The position numbers and the translations under genes are program-made. This document shows, piece after piece, positions 21,083-29,280 of a stretch of 64,000 nt of DNA (its first letter is position 1; each line of letters starts with the position of its first letter). Source of the DNA: Cellulomonas aerilata (GTDB lineage: Bacteria; Actinomycetota; Actinomycetes; Actinomycetales; Cellulomonadaceae); the NCBI RefSeq assembly GCF_007991755.1, contig NZ_BJYY01000014.1:62001-126000 (forward strand). Reading direction: 5' to 3'. The notes under the pieces were generated by a model. The model was not told the origin of the DNA. It saw nothing but the letters and a program-made list of their open reading frames with translations, and searched no databases.

Positions 21083-21573
21083 CCCTCTCCCTCGATGGTC
21101 AGCTCCACGGTGGCACCGTTCGTGAGGGTGCGCGCGACGGTGCAGTGGGACTCGATCGCCCGGTTGACGACCGTGAGCAGCCGGGCCTTCGCGGTGTCGT
21201 CGAGGCCGGACAGGTCGACGACCATCTCCTCGCGCAGGTGCTCGTAGCGGTCCTCCGCGGGGTCGGACTGGCCGGAGACGCGCACCACGACGGCGACGTC
21301 GTCCCCCAGGCGGCGGGCCAGGGCCGCGTCGGCCGTCATGCCGCTGCACCCCGCGAGCGCGATCTTCAGCAGCTCCCCGGGCGTGAAGACCGCACCGGCC
21401 TCGGCCGGTCCGATGAGGACCTCCGCGCCGCGCGAGCTGCGGCCCGTGTACGTCCGGGTCCCGGTCCGCTCGACCCAGAGCTGCGCCGGCGCCGCTCCTT
21501 CGGCGGACGGTGACTCCGGACCTGGCGCGGCAACGGCTACGGTCTCCGTGACCGTTCCGTGATCAGTCGTCAT
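21079..21573 (-). CDS. OsmC/Ohr-family peroxiredoxin-like protein
   Basis: Protein of 164 aa with the OsmC fold. The peroxidatic cysteine is Cys76 in LAGCSGMT and the resolving cysteine is Cys144 in ESHCTVAR, so organic-hydroperoxide reduction is plausible. The first 20 residues are a variable extension. The ATG follows CATAGT by seven bases, suggesting leaderless transcription. It is coupled to the downstream EcsC-like gene and divergent from the CAP-domain gene, with 274 bases between. Confidence 0.85.
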   Translation of the reverse strand: MTTDHGTVTETVAVAAPGPESPSAEGAAPAQLWVERTGTRTYTGRSSRGAEVLIGPAEAGAVFTPGELLKIALAGCSGMTADAALARRLGDDVAVVVRVSGQSDPAEDRYEHLREEMVVDLSGLDDTAKARLLTVVNRAIESHCTVARTLTNGATVELTIEGEG

Positions 21574-21704
21574 CCGGCTGACTATGCCACGGGGCCACGG
21601 TCGTGGCAGGGCGCCCGTACCCGTCGGTTCCGGGCGCCGCCGTACGTGCACGGGAGGGGGCGGGCGTGCCGGGTGTGACCGATCTGCCACCGTGACCGGA
21701 AACA

Positions 21705-21732
21705 GTCACAGCCCGCCTCGCGGTTGTCACAG
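21705..21732 (+). promoter_or_regulatory. GTCACAG direct repeat (MtrA-box-like)
   Basis: Two GTCACAG copies at 21705-21711 and 21726-21732, 21 bp apart, in the divergent OsmC/CAP promoter region. The mycobacterial regulator MtrA, which controls cell-wall genes, binds loosely conserved GTCACAGCG-like direct repeats, so this may regulate the secreted CAP protein. A GTGAC/GTCAC inverted pair also overlaps the first copy. Confidence 0.35.
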
Positions 21733-21847
21733 GACAGACGCGACGCATCGGACATTTCCGCTCAGCTCGTCGGTGCCCGTACCGATCAGTCCCTCGTCGC
21801 ACTGATGACGCCCGCTGCTCTCCGCCGCCCTCCCGAAGGTTGACGAC

Positions 21848-23086
21848 ATGACGCTCCTGAACCGCGGACCGCTGCTCGACGGCGCACCCGACCTCGCCCC
21901 GGTGCCGTCCGCCCCGGCGCGCGTCCGGGCGGCCGGCGAGGACAGCAGCGGTCCGGGGACGGCCGTGACGACGGAGCCGTCCGAGACGCTCGGGACGCCC
22001 GACGGCGCGCCTCGCGGCCTGCACCGCTCGCGCATGGTCGGCGCCGCCGCCGCCGCGGTCCTCACGCTCGCCCTCGGCGCCGGCACCGCGGTCGCCGCGA
22101 ACGCCCAGCAGGACGCCCGCGCGGCGGCGGCTGCTGCGGCTGCCGCCCGGATCGCGGACGCACGTGCCGCCGCCAGGATCGAGCTGGAGGAGCACCAGGC
22201 CGCGAACCGGGCCGCCCGCGCGGAGGCCGACCGGCAGCGCGTGCTCGCCGAGCGCTCCGCCGCCGTGGCCGCCGGGACCGCTGTGCTCGACGGCGCCCGC
22301 GGCGTGCTCGCCGCGTCGCCGCAGGCCGCTCCCGAGCTGCGCACCGCCCTGCAGGTCGCGATCGACACCGCGGCGCCCGTCCTGGCGACCGTGCCGGCGC
22401 CGGCGGTCACCGCCTCGCAGGCCGCGGTCGAGCCCGTCGCCGCGCCGCAGCAGGCCGTCGTCGACTCGCAGGCGGCCTGGCAGGCTGCCGAGGACGCGCG
22501 GATCGCCGCCGAGGCCGCGGCCGCCGCGCAGGCCGCCGCCGAGGCGCAGGCTGCCGCCGAGCGCGCGGCCGCCGAGGCCCGGGCGTCACAGCCCGCGTCC
22601 CGGTCCGCCGCCAAGACCGCCGCGCCGTCGACCCGCCGTACCGCGGCCCCCGCTCCCGCGGGCGGTGGTGCCGCCGCACCGTCGGGCGGCGGTGGCGCGG
22701 CGCCCGCGACCGGCGGTGGAGCGGCCGCGGCGCCCGAGCCGGCTGCCGAGGCCCCGGCGAGCAGCGTCCCGGAGTTCAGCGCCGGCGCACTCGGTGAGGC
22801 CATCAACGCCTACCGCGCCGGCCACGGCCTGCCGGCCCTGAGCATCTCCCGCTCCGGCTCGCTCGTGGCGCACGCCTCGGCGATGGCGCAGGCCGGCAGC
22901 ATCTGGCACAGCGGCGGCGACAAGATCGTCGGGTACACGATGCCCGGCACCGCGTCGCGGCTGGTCAGCGCGTGGGCCGCGTCCCCGGCGCACAACGAGT
23001 GGATGCTGCGCAGCGACAGGTCGTCGATGCAGATCGGCGCGGTGGTCCTCGGCAACAAGCTCTACGGGGCGGTCAACTTCAGCTGA
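21848..23086 (+). CDS. Secreted CAP/SCP-domain protein with Ala-rich coiled coil
   Basis: Exported protein of 412 aa. A 55-residue cytoplasmic N-terminus precedes a hydrophobic helix (about 60-80, VGAAAAAVLTLALGAGTAVAA). Two Ala/Glu/Gln-rich helical stretches follow (about 85-140 and 205-245), then a Gly/Ala/Pro linker, and a C-terminal CAP domain (about 310-412; GEAINAYRAGHGLPAL, HASAMAQAG, SPAHNEWML, IGAVVLGNKLYGAVNF). Its build resembles actinobacterial wall-associated proteins with a coiled-coil stalk. A GAAGG site precedes the ATG. Enzymatic activity is not evident. Confidence 0.82.
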   Translation: MTLLNRGPLLDGAPDLAPVPSAPARVRAAGEDSSGPGTAVTTEPSETLGTPDGAPRGLHRSRMVGAAAAAVLTLALGAGTAVAANAQQDARAAAAAAAAARIADARAAARIELEEHQAANRAARAEADRQRVLAERSAAVAAGTAVLDGARGVLAASPQAAPELRTALQVAIDTAAPVLATVPAPAVTASQAAVEPVAAPQQAVVDSQAAWQAAEDARIAAEAAAAAQAAAEAQAAAERAAAEARASQPASRSAAKTAAPSTRRTAAPAPAGGGAAAPSGGGGAAPATGGGAAAAPEPAAEAPASSVPEFSAGALGEAINAYRAGHGLPALSISRSGSLVAHASAMAQAGSIWHSGGDKIVGYTMPGTASRLVSAWAASPAHNEWMLRSDRSSMQIGAVVLGNKLYGAVNFS

Positions 23087-23091
23087 GGGCG

Positions 23092-23111
23092 CCCGCGGCG
23101 TCGACCGCGGG
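23092..23111 (+). terminator. Bidirectional hairpin between convergent genes
   Basis: CCCGCGG / CCGCGGG, a 7-bp stem with a six-base loop, in the 43-base gap between the CAP gene and the esterase gene. Confidence 0.5.
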
Positions 23112-23129
23112 TCCGCGGGCCGGTCCCGA

Positions 23130-24065
23130 TCACGCCCGCAGGTGCTCGGCGAGGAAGGCGACCGCCGCGCGCAACGGCGGCACGGGGTCGGCGCCGACGA
23201 AGCAGTGCTCACCGCCCCGGACCAGCTCCAGGCGCACGGTGGCGCCGGCCTCCTCGAGCGCCGTCGCCAGCCGGCGGCTGTGCGCCGGCGGGACGAGCGT
23301 GTCCGCGTCGCCGTGCAGCAGCAGCATGGGCGGGGCGCCCGCCCAGGCGTGTCGGACCGGTGACGCCGCGGCGGCCGCGTCCAGCGCGTCCCGGACCGGG
23401 TGGCCCAGCAGCAGGTCCTCCGGTGCCGGTCCGCCGGCGGGGTCGCCGTCGAACGCGAGCAGATCGGTGACCGGGTACATCGGCACCGCCGCCTGGACTG
23501 CGCTGCTGGGCCCGACGACGCTGCGGTGGGTCGCCGGGACCGGCGTGTGCCCGGTCAGCGCGACCATCGCCGCGAGGTGACCGCCGGCCGACTCCCCGCT
23601 GACGCCGATCCGCTGCGGGTCGATGCCCAGGGCCGGTGCGTGGTGGCGCAGGAACCGGATGGCCGCCTGGGCGTCGGCGAGCTGCGCGGGGTAGGGCGCC
23701 TCCCCCGACAGCCGGTAGTCGATCGTCGCGACCGCCATCCCGGCGCCGGTGAGCAGGCGGAACCAGAAGTCGTCCCCGTTCCAGCCGCCCGGCGGGAAGC
23801 GGCGGTCGCCCTCCCACCACGCACCGCCGTGGATCCACACGACGCAGGGAACCCGTGCGTCCCCGCCCGCGGACGCCGGCAGGTGCACGTCCATGAGCAG
23901 CGGGCGGTAGCCGAGCGGCCTGGCGTAGGTGACCGCGTGCCGGACGAGCCGGTCGTCCGTGCGCCGCGGCTCGGGGAGCTCCGGGAGCTCCGGGACGACC
24001 GTGCTCGGGTGCACGACGGTCGTGCCCGGGCGGGCGTGGGCGGAGGCGTCCGGGATCGAGGTCAC
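23130..24065 (-). CDS. Alpha/beta-hydrolase, esterase/lipase (HSL-like)
   Basis: Hydrolase of 311 aa of the hormone-sensitive-lipase group. The oxyanion-hole motif is HGGAWW near residue 83, the nucleophile is Ser159 in GESAGG, the acid is in HGDADTLVP and the catalytic histidine is in GGEHCF near the C-terminus. No signal peptide is visible, so it is cytoplasmic. The GTG start is supported by an AGGGAG site eight bases upstream. The substrate is likely a small ester or aryl formamide and cannot be specified. Confidence 0.88.
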   Translation of the reverse strand: MTSIPDASAHARPGTTVVHPSTVVPELPELPEPRRTDDRLVRHAVTYARPLGYRPLLMDVHLPASAGGDARVPCVVWIHGGAWWEGDRRFPPGGWNGDDFWFRLLTGAGMAVATIDYRLSGEAPYPAQLADAQAAIRFLRHHAPALGIDPQRIGVSGESAGGHLAAMVALTGHTPVPATHRSVVGPSSAVQAAVPMYPVTDLLAFDGDPAGGPAPEDLLLGHPVRDALDAAAAASPVRHAWAGAPPMLLLHGDADTLVPPAHSRRLATALEEAGATVRLELVRGGEHCFVGADPVPPLRAAVAFLAEHLRA

Positions 24066-24213
24066 AGGGGCTCCCTGTCGGGGTCCGTGGTGGGCGGGGG
24101 CGTGGCGTCGCTGCGGTGCACTCTGCTCCGTGGCGTCCACGGTGCGCCAGCGGCCGTCCGCGGCGTGGCGGCGATCCGCGGCGCACGCGACCGGCTGCCG
24201 GAGCCGGTCCCGG

Positions 24214-24219
24214 TACCCT
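24214..24219 (+). promoter_or_regulatory. Candidate -10 box for tRNA-Arg
   Basis: TACCCT lies eight bases before the mature tRNA 5' end, matching TANNNT. Confidence 0.5.
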
Positions 24220-24227
24220 GGCCCCAC

Positions 24228-24300
24228 GCCCTGGTAGCTCAGTGGATAGAGCAACCGCCTCCTAAGCGGTAGGTCAGCAGTTCGAGTCTGCTCCAGGGCA
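24228..24300 (+). tRNA. tRNA-Arg (anticodon CCU)
   Basis: A 73-base cloverleaf. The acceptor stem is GCCCTGG / CCAGGGC, the D arm is GCTC..GAGC, the anticodon stem ACCGC/GCGGT encloses loop CTCCTAA (anticodon CCT), and the T arm AGCAG-TTCGAGT-CTGCT is intact. The discriminator base is A. The genome continues CCG, so the final A of CCA is not encoded. It decodes the AGG arginine codon. Confidence 0.97.
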
Positions 24301-24372
24301 CCGCCGCGTCCCGTCACCGCTGGGCCTCACCGTGGCCCCCGTCACCGCTGCCTCACGTACCGGGGCGCCCCG

Positions 24373-25602
24373 TCACCGGGGCGTCGCGTCGTAGGTGTGC
24401 CCGGCGGCGCGCAGCCGGTCGACGAGCACGTCGCCGATCCCCGTGGCGGGCGTCAGCGAGCCGGCCCGGTCGGGCAGCCGGTCGGCGTCGACCGCCAGCG
24501 CCAGCGCCGACTCGCCGAGCATGACCGCGGTGGCGGCGTACCCCGGGTCCCCGCGACCGGCGGCGACGGCCCCGTACCGCCGTCCCGCCGCCGTCGTCGC
24601 GCGGACCTCCATGCGGAACCAGCCGCGGCGACGGGTCGCCTCGTCCGGACCGGTGCCGGGCGCGGGCAGGAGCCGGTCGAGCAGGGCCCGGGTCGCTGGC
24701 AGGGCGAACGCCGCGGCGCCGACGCCCAGCCCGGCGGTCACCCCCACCGCCCGCGTCGCGCCGGCGGCGCCCGGGCCGGCGTCCAGGACCTCCCCGTACC
24801 GCAGGCCGCGCCCGTAGGCCCAGCCCTGCAGGGCGTTGGACCGCCGCACGACCCGCGAGTTGACCGAGGCCATCGGGAACGGTGCCACCCACCGCCCGTC
24901 GCTCAGCCGCCCGGGCCGTGGGGCGTCCGGCGGCTGCGCCGTGGCCGGCTCGGCCGCGCGGTCGGGGCTCAGGGCGAACGGGTCGGCCAGCAGCCGCCGC
25001 GCGGACGGGTCGCGCGAGGCGAGCTCGACGACCTCCCGCATCGTCGCGAGGGTCCCGCCGCTCACGCCGCCCCGACCGTGGACGACCAGCAGGACGTCGC
25101 GGAGCGGACCGGCGTCGTCGTCCTCGACCCGGCGGTGCAGGGTGAGGACGGCGAGGTCGGACGGGACGGAGTCGTAGCCGCAGCCGTGGACCAGCCGTGC
25201 CCCGGAGGCCCGCCCCACGGCGTCGAACCGGTCGATGGCCTGCCGGACGAACGGCACCTCGCCGGTGAGGTCCGCGTAGTGGGTCCCTGCCCGCGCGCAG
25301 GCATCCACGACCGGCAGACCGTGGCGCAGGTACGGGCCGACCGTGCTCGCCACGACGCGTGCGCTGCCGGCCATCGCCGCGAGCGACCGCGCGTCCGAGG
25401 CGTCCGCGGTCAGGACCGGCCACCCCCGCGCTGCGCCCGGGAGGGCGTCGCGCACCCGCTCCACCCCCGTCCGTGACCGTCCCGCGAGCGCCACCCGGGT
25501 TCCCTGCGGGGCGTGCCGGGCGAGGTGCTCGGCCACCAGCCGCCCGACGAAGCCGGTGGCCCCGAAGACGACGACGTCGTGGTCGCGGGTGCCGGTGCTC
25601 AT
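24373..25602 (-). CDS. Saccharopine-dehydrogenase-like / trans-acting enoyl reductase family protein
   Basis: NAD(P)-binding protein of 409 aa. The N-terminal Rossmann motif is VVFGATGFVGRLVAEHL (residues 10-26), followed by ALAGRS and the segment VASTVGPYLRHGLPVVDACARAGTHYADLTGE, hallmarks of the saccharopine dehydrogenase/trans-acting enoyl reductase group. Mycobacterial relatives reduce polyketide-derived lipids; here no polyketide synthase is nearby, so the substrate is open. An SDR gene lies 65 bases upstream in the same direction and may be cotranscribed. Confidence 0.83.
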   Translation of the reverse strand: MSTGTRDHDVVVFGATGFVGRLVAEHLARHAPQGTRVALAGRSRTGVERVRDALPGAARGWPVLTADASDARSLAAMAGSARVVASTVGPYLRHGLPVVDACARAGTHYADLTGEVPFVRQAIDRFDAVGRASGARLVHGCGYDSVPSDLAVLTLHRRVEDDDAGPLRDVLLVVHGRGGVSGGTLATMREVVELASRDPSARRLLADPFALSPDRAAEPATAQPPDAPRPGRLSDGRWVAPFPMASVNSRVVRRSNALQGWAYGRGLRYGEVLDAGPGAAGATRAVGVTAGLGVGAAAFALPATRALLDRLLPAPGTGPDEATRRRGWFRMEVRATTAAGRRYGAVAAGRGDPGYAATAVMLGESALALAVDADRLPDRAGSLTPATGIGDVLVDRLRAAGHTYDATPR

Positions 25603-25667
25603 CGGGCGATGCTCGCCGTGCCGCGTGGACGCCGCAACCGGCGTCCGGCGTGCGCCGGGCGCCGGTG

Positions 25668-26432
25668 CTACCTGCCGTGCGGGTCCGACGCGTTGAGCGC
25701 CGCGACGACGCGGGGGTAGTCGCCGCGCGCCTCGCCGTAGCGCAGGAACCTCACCCGCTCGACCAGCACCTCGTCGGCGTCGGGCCGGTCCCGCAGGAGG
25801 CCGATCACCTCGTCGACGAACGCGGCCAGCGGCAGGGCGTCGGCATTGGTCGCGTGACCGGGCAGGAGATCGGTCCGCACGCTGGGCGGCACGAGCTCGA
25901 CCACGCGGACGGAGGTGTCCGCGAGCTGCAGCCGCAGGCTCTCGCTGAGCATGTGGATCGCGGCCTTGCTGGCGTTGTAGCTCGGCGTGACCCGCAGGGG
26001 CGCGAACGCGAGGCCGGACGAGACGGTCATGATCGTCGCCGTCGGACGCGACCGCAGGTGCTCGACGAAGGCCGCGATGAGGCGCACGGGTCCCAGCAGG
26101 TTCGTCGTGACGACCTCCTCGGCGCTGGCCAGGAACCCCTCGGGACGGTGCCAGTCCTCGACCCGCATGACGCCGGCCATGGTCACCAGGGTGTCCAGGC
26201 CCGGCCATCGGGCGATCACCTCGGCCGCGGCGGCCCGGATGCTCGCGGGGTCGCTCGTGTCGATGCGCACGGTGCCGAGGCCCGGGTGCTCCGAGGCGAT
26301 CTGCTCGAGCAGCTCGGTGCGGCGGCCGCCGACGACGACGGTGCTGCCGGCGTCGTGCAGCGCGAGCGCCAGGGCCAGGCCGATGCCGCTCGTGGCGCCG
26401 GGGATGAAGACGGTGCTGTCGGTGATGTCCAT
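25668..26432 (-). CDS. Short-chain dehydrogenase/reductase (DltE-like)
   Basis: SDR enzyme of 254 aa. The cofactor motif TSGIG is at residues 14-18, NAG is replaced by MAG near residue 90, and the catalytic serine (VSSG) and YNASK (Tyr/Lys, near residue 152) are intact. The sequence resembles DltE-type oxidoreductases of unknown substrate. It is divergent from the MmyB-type regulator, a frequent arrangement in actinobacteria in which the regulator represses the SDR gene (inference). Confidence 0.88.
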   Translation of the reverse strand: MDITDSTVFIPGATSGIGLALALALHDAGSTVVVGGRRTELLEQIASEHPGLGTVRIDTSDPASIRAAAAEVIARWPGLDTLVTMAGVMRVEDWHRPEGFLASAEEVVTTNLLGPVRLIAAFVEHLRSRPTATIMTVSSGLAFAPLRVTPSYNASKAAIHMLSESLRLQLADTSVRVVELVPPSVRTDLLPGHATNADALPLAAFVDEVIGLLRDRPDADEVLVERVRFLRYGEARGDYPRVVAALNASDPHGR

Positions 26433-26556
26433 GCGTCCACCGTGGCGGGTGCGCCGCCCGGGCGTGAGCGGACCGTCGATCGGGGGATCGGCAGTCCCTG
26501 GCTGCGCGCACCGGGTCCGGTGGCCCGGTGGTCCGGCGACCGGCGACGATGGTCCG

Positions 26557-27453
26557 GTGGACCGCCCCGCGCTCGCCGACTTCCTCCGCCGCCGCCGCGA
26601 GTCCCTGCGCCCCGAGGACGTCGGGCTCCCGGCGGGCGCCCGCCGCCGCGCGCCCGGCCTGCGCCGCGAGGAGGTCGCGGGCCTCGCCGCGATGTCGACC
26701 GACTACCTCACGCGCCTCGAGCAGCGGCGCGGCCCCCAGCCGAGCGAGCCCCTGCTCGCCTCCCTCGCCCGGGCCCTGCGGCTGAGCGGGGACGAGCGCG
26801 ACCACCTCTTCCGGCTCGCCGGCCGCAACCCGCCCGGTCCGGACGCGGGCAGCGGGTTCGTCGCCCCGGCGCTGCAGCGGGTCCTGGACCGGCTCGACGA
26901 CACCCCGGCGCTCGTCCTGTCCTGGCTGGGGGAGACCCTCGTGATGAACCGCATGGCCGTCGCGCTGCTCGGGGAGCGGTCGGGTCTGCGCGGCCTGGCC
27001 CGGAGCGAGGTCTACCGGTGGTTCACGGAGCCCGACGCCGCCCGCCGCCTGTACCCGCAGGAGGACCGGGACCGGCAGTCGCGCGCGCAGGTGGCGTCGC
27101 TGCGGGTCGCCTACGGCGTGCTGGGACCGCGGTCGCGGGCCGGGGAGATCGTGCACGCGCTGCAGCGCGAGAGCCCCGAGTTCGCCGAGCTGTGGCGCCG
27201 CCACGAGGTGGCTCGGCGGTTCGAGGACCACAAGGTGCTGCTCCACCCGCAGGTCGGCGCCCTCGAGCTCGACTGCCAGGCGCTCTTCACCGAGGACCAG
27301 TCGCAGTGCCTCCTGGTCCTCACCGCGCCGCCGCGGAGCGAGTCGGCCGAGAAGCTCGCGCTGCTCGGGGTGATCGGCACCCAGGAGCTGCAGCCGGACG
27401 CACCGGCATCACCGGTCCGGACGTCGCCCACCGGCGTCGCCGGCGAGGCCTGA
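26557..27453 (+). CDS. XRE regulator with MmyB-type ligand-binding domain
   Basis: Transcription factor of 298 aa. An N-terminal helix-turn-helix (residues 1-80; FLRRRRESLRPEDVGLP, GLRREEVAGLAAMSTDYLTRLEQRRG) is followed by a PAS-like MmyB ligand-binding domain (about 105-280; LDDTPALVLSWLGETLVMNRMA, VASLRVAYGV, HHEV-type helix, FLLHPQVGALELD-like strand). MmyB-like domains in Streptomyces bind fatty acids. The GTG start lies six bases after GACGAT, a weak -10. It is divergent from the SDR gene. Confidence 0.88.
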   Translation: MDRPALADFLRRRRESLRPEDVGLPAGARRRAPGLRREEVAGLAAMSTDYLTRLEQRRGPQPSEPLLASLARALRLSGDERDHLFRLAGRNPPGPDAGSGFVAPALQRVLDRLDDTPALVLSWLGETLVMNRMAVALLGERSGLRGLARSEVYRWFTEPDAARRLYPQEDRDRQSRAQVASLRVAYGVLGPRSRAGEIVHALQRESPEFAELWRRHEVARRFEDHKVLLHPQVGALELDCQALFTEDQSQCLLVLTAPPRSESAEKLALLGVIGTQELQPDAPASPVRTSPTGVAGEA

Positions 27454-27480
27454 CGCGACGCGGGGCGGACCGGCGTCGTC

Positions 27481-28155
27481 TCAGACCTCGGCACGCCCGT
27501 CCTCGACGCCGCGGATCCACGCCGTCGGGTCCGCCGAGCGGCGCAGGTCCGACCCGCTGATGATCCAGGTCGCCCCGTGCGCGACGCACCGGTGCGCGAG
27601 CTCGCGTGTGACGCCGCCGTCGACACCGAGCAGCGGACGGCCGCGCAGGGCGGACAGGCGCTCGAGGGTCGCGGGCAGGAACGGCTCCCCCGCCCGGCCC
27701 GGCGTGATGGACATCAGCAGGACCCCGACGCCGGCATCGAGGTCGGCCACCGCGTCGACCGGCGTCCCGGGGCTCACCGCGACGGCGGCGCGCCGGCCCC
27801 GGGTGCGGATGCGCTCCACGGCCTCCTGCCACCGGTCGGCCTCGGCGTGCACCACGACGGTGCTGCACACGTCGGTCCACCCGTCGACGACGCCGACCGG
27901 GTCGGTGACCATGAGGTGCGCCTCGCCGGGGAGGCCGGTCGAGGCCGTCAGCCGGGCGACGTCGTCGGGCGTGAAGCCACCGTCCGCGGCGAACCGCCCG
28001 TCGGCGACGTCCCAGTGCCACCGCTGCAGACCCGCGGCCGCCAGGCGCCGGGCCTCGGGCTCGAGCTGCTCGCGCGGCACGGACCACAGCGACGCCGCCA
28101 CGGTGGCCCCAGGGGTGCGGAGGACGTCCTGCCGGGACGCCCCGCCGTCGGTCAT
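27481..28155 (-). CDS. Ribulose-phosphate 3-epimerase family enzyme
   Basis: TIM-barrel sugar-phosphate 3-epimerase of 224 aa, acting on ribulose-5-phosphate or a ketohexose-6-phosphate such as allulose-6-phosphate. Family landmarks are ASLWS at residues 20-24, HWDVADGRF with catalytic Asp49, EAHLMVTDP, SITPGRAGEPFL and GVDGGV with the second catalytic Asp179. The phosphate-binding end ISGSD is present. It deviates from housekeeping Rpe (HWDVADG instead of HxDVMDG), pointing to a specialised paralogue. The ATG overlaps the stop of the SorC regulator (ATGA), placing it in the divergent arm of the sugar cassette. Confidence 0.82.
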   Translation of the reverse strand: MTDGGASRQDVLRTPGATVAASLWSVPREQLEPEARRLAAAGLQRWHWDVADGRFAADGGFTPDDVARLTASTGLPGEAHLMVTDPVGVVDGWTDVCSTVVVHAEADRWQEAVERIRTRGRRAAVAVSPGTPVDAVADLDAGVGVLLMSITPGRAGEPFLPATLERLSALRGRPLLGVDGGVTRELAHRCVAHGATWIISGSDLRRSADPTAWIRGVEDGRAEV

Positions 28156-29141
28156 GCGGTCCCTCGCTCGGCCACGGCCGGGTCGACCCCGTCCAGGCTC
28201 AGGACCGCCTCGGCCAGGGCCCGGTCGGTCACGAGCTCGGTGCACAGCCCGGCCCGGGCGATGGCCGTCACCGCCCGGGCCTTGTCGGCCCCTGCAGCGG
28301 CGGCGACGATCCGCGGGGTGCGCCGGAGCTGGTCCACCCCGATCGAGATGCAGCGGCGGGCGAACTCGGGGGAGACGACCTCGCCCGTGTCCGACACGAG
28401 GATGGCGGCGACCTCCGCGCGGACGCCGGCCTCGTGCATCGCCTGCCGGTCCTCCTGCGACAGAGCGGTGAGGAGCTGGGAGTTGGGCGGGTCCCACGAG
28501 CCCACGGCGACCACCGCCGTGGTCAGGTGGTCGAACATCCGCAGGGCCCCCGCGACGTCGGTCTGCCGCCTCAGGGCGTCCGCCGTCCGCGGGTCGTCGA
28601 GGACGAGCGGCGCGAAGATCGGCTGGGCCGATCCCCCGGACCTCAGCGCCACCCGGCGCACGACCTCGACGGGCGAGGCCTCCAGGTCGGTGCCGAGGGC
28701 CCCGGTGAGCTGGACGACGTCGACCCGGGGGAGCGGCGGCATGGAGTGGCTCATGCCGGTCAGCGTGCGCCCCCAGGCCAGCCCGAGGACCTCGCCCTGG
28801 CGCAGGGTGCTCCCGAGCAGGGCCGCGGCGGCCGCCCCGACCTCGTGGCGGACCTCCGCCTGAGCGCCGTGCGCCTCGACCACGACCGCACGCGACAGTC
28901 CCAGGTGGGCGGCCAGGGCGTCGGCGAGCTCGGGCACCGGGACCCCGGCGTCGTCGACCGTGATCGTCACGATGCCGAGCTCCCGGGCGCCCTCCAGCAG
29001 GCGGGCGACCTTGAACCGCGAGACGCCCAGGGCGTCGGCGGTCTGCATCTTCGACATGTCGTCGACGTAGTAGTGCCGGGCAGCCCGGACCATCAGGGCG
29101 CGCTCCTCGCCGCTCGGCGGTACCCCCCGGCGCTCGCTCAT
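28152..29141 (-). CDS. SorC/DeoR-type sugar-responsive regulator
   Basis: Regulator of 329 aa. An N-terminal HTH (RAARHYYVDDMSKMQTADALGVSRFKVARLLEGAR) is followed by the SorC sugar-phosphate-binding domain, an NagB/DeoR-like fold with VLGLAWGRTL near residue 118 and VVAVGSW near residue 210. ATG 29141 is chosen because TACAGT at 29148-29153 lies six bases upstream, the leaderless geometry; an in-frame ATG at 29162 lies upstream of that box. The palindrome GCTCATGTGAGC covers this start, so autorepression is likely. The inducer is probably a phosphorylated intermediate of the cassette. Confidence 0.87.
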   Translation of the reverse strand: MSERRGVPPSGEERALMVRAARHYYVDDMSKMQTADALGVSRFKVARLLEGARELGIVTITVDDAGVPVPELADALAAHLGLSRAVVVEAHGAQAEVRHEVGAAAAALLGSTLRQGEVLGLAWGRTLTGMSHSMPPLPRVDVVQLTGALGTDLEASPVEVVRRVALRSGGSAQPIFAPLVLDDPRTADALRRQTDVAGALRMFDHLTTAVVAVGSWDPPNSQLLTALSQEDRQAMHEAGVRAEVAAILVSDTGEVVSPEFARRCISIGVDQLRRTPRIVAAAAGADKARAVTAIARAGLCTELVTDRALAEAVLSLDGVDPAVAERGTA

Positions 29142-29147
29142 GTGAGC
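29136..29147. promoter_or_regulatory. Operator 1 for the SorC regulator
   Basis: GCTCATGTGAGC, a near-perfect palindrome over the transcription start and start codon of the regulator gene. It differs by one base from operator 2. A matching half-site GCTCAT lies at 29157-29162. Confidence 0.65.
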
Positions 29148-29190
29148 ACTGTAGCCGCTCATTTCGTTACGCGATCGTGATCCAGGGCTG

Positions 29191-29220
29191 TTGCCCCGGC
29201 GTCGACCCCCGTCCTACGGT
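29191..29220 (+). promoter_or_regulatory. Promoter of the sugar ABC operon
   Basis: TTGCCC (29191-29196) and TACGGT (29215-29220) separated by 18 bases fit a housekeeping promoter. A half-site ATGAGC (29229-29234) and the full operator (29245-29256) lie just downstream of the expected start. Confidence 0.55.
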
Positions 29221-29244
29221 CGACACAGATGAGCGTTCTGCTCT

Positions 29245-29256
29245 GCTCATATGAGC
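29245..29256. promoter_or_regulatory. Operator 2 for the SorC regulator
   Basis: GCTCATATGAGC, a perfect 12-bp palindrome in the 5' leader of the permease gene, about 20 bases downstream of the predicted transcription start. Confidence 0.7.
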
Positions 29257-29280
29257 GACGCTGCGAGGAGGCAGAGGCGC

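Noticed and set aside
24300-24303. Encoded CCA end of the tRNA
   Set aside because: The bases after the discriminator read CCG, so the terminal A must be added enzymatically.
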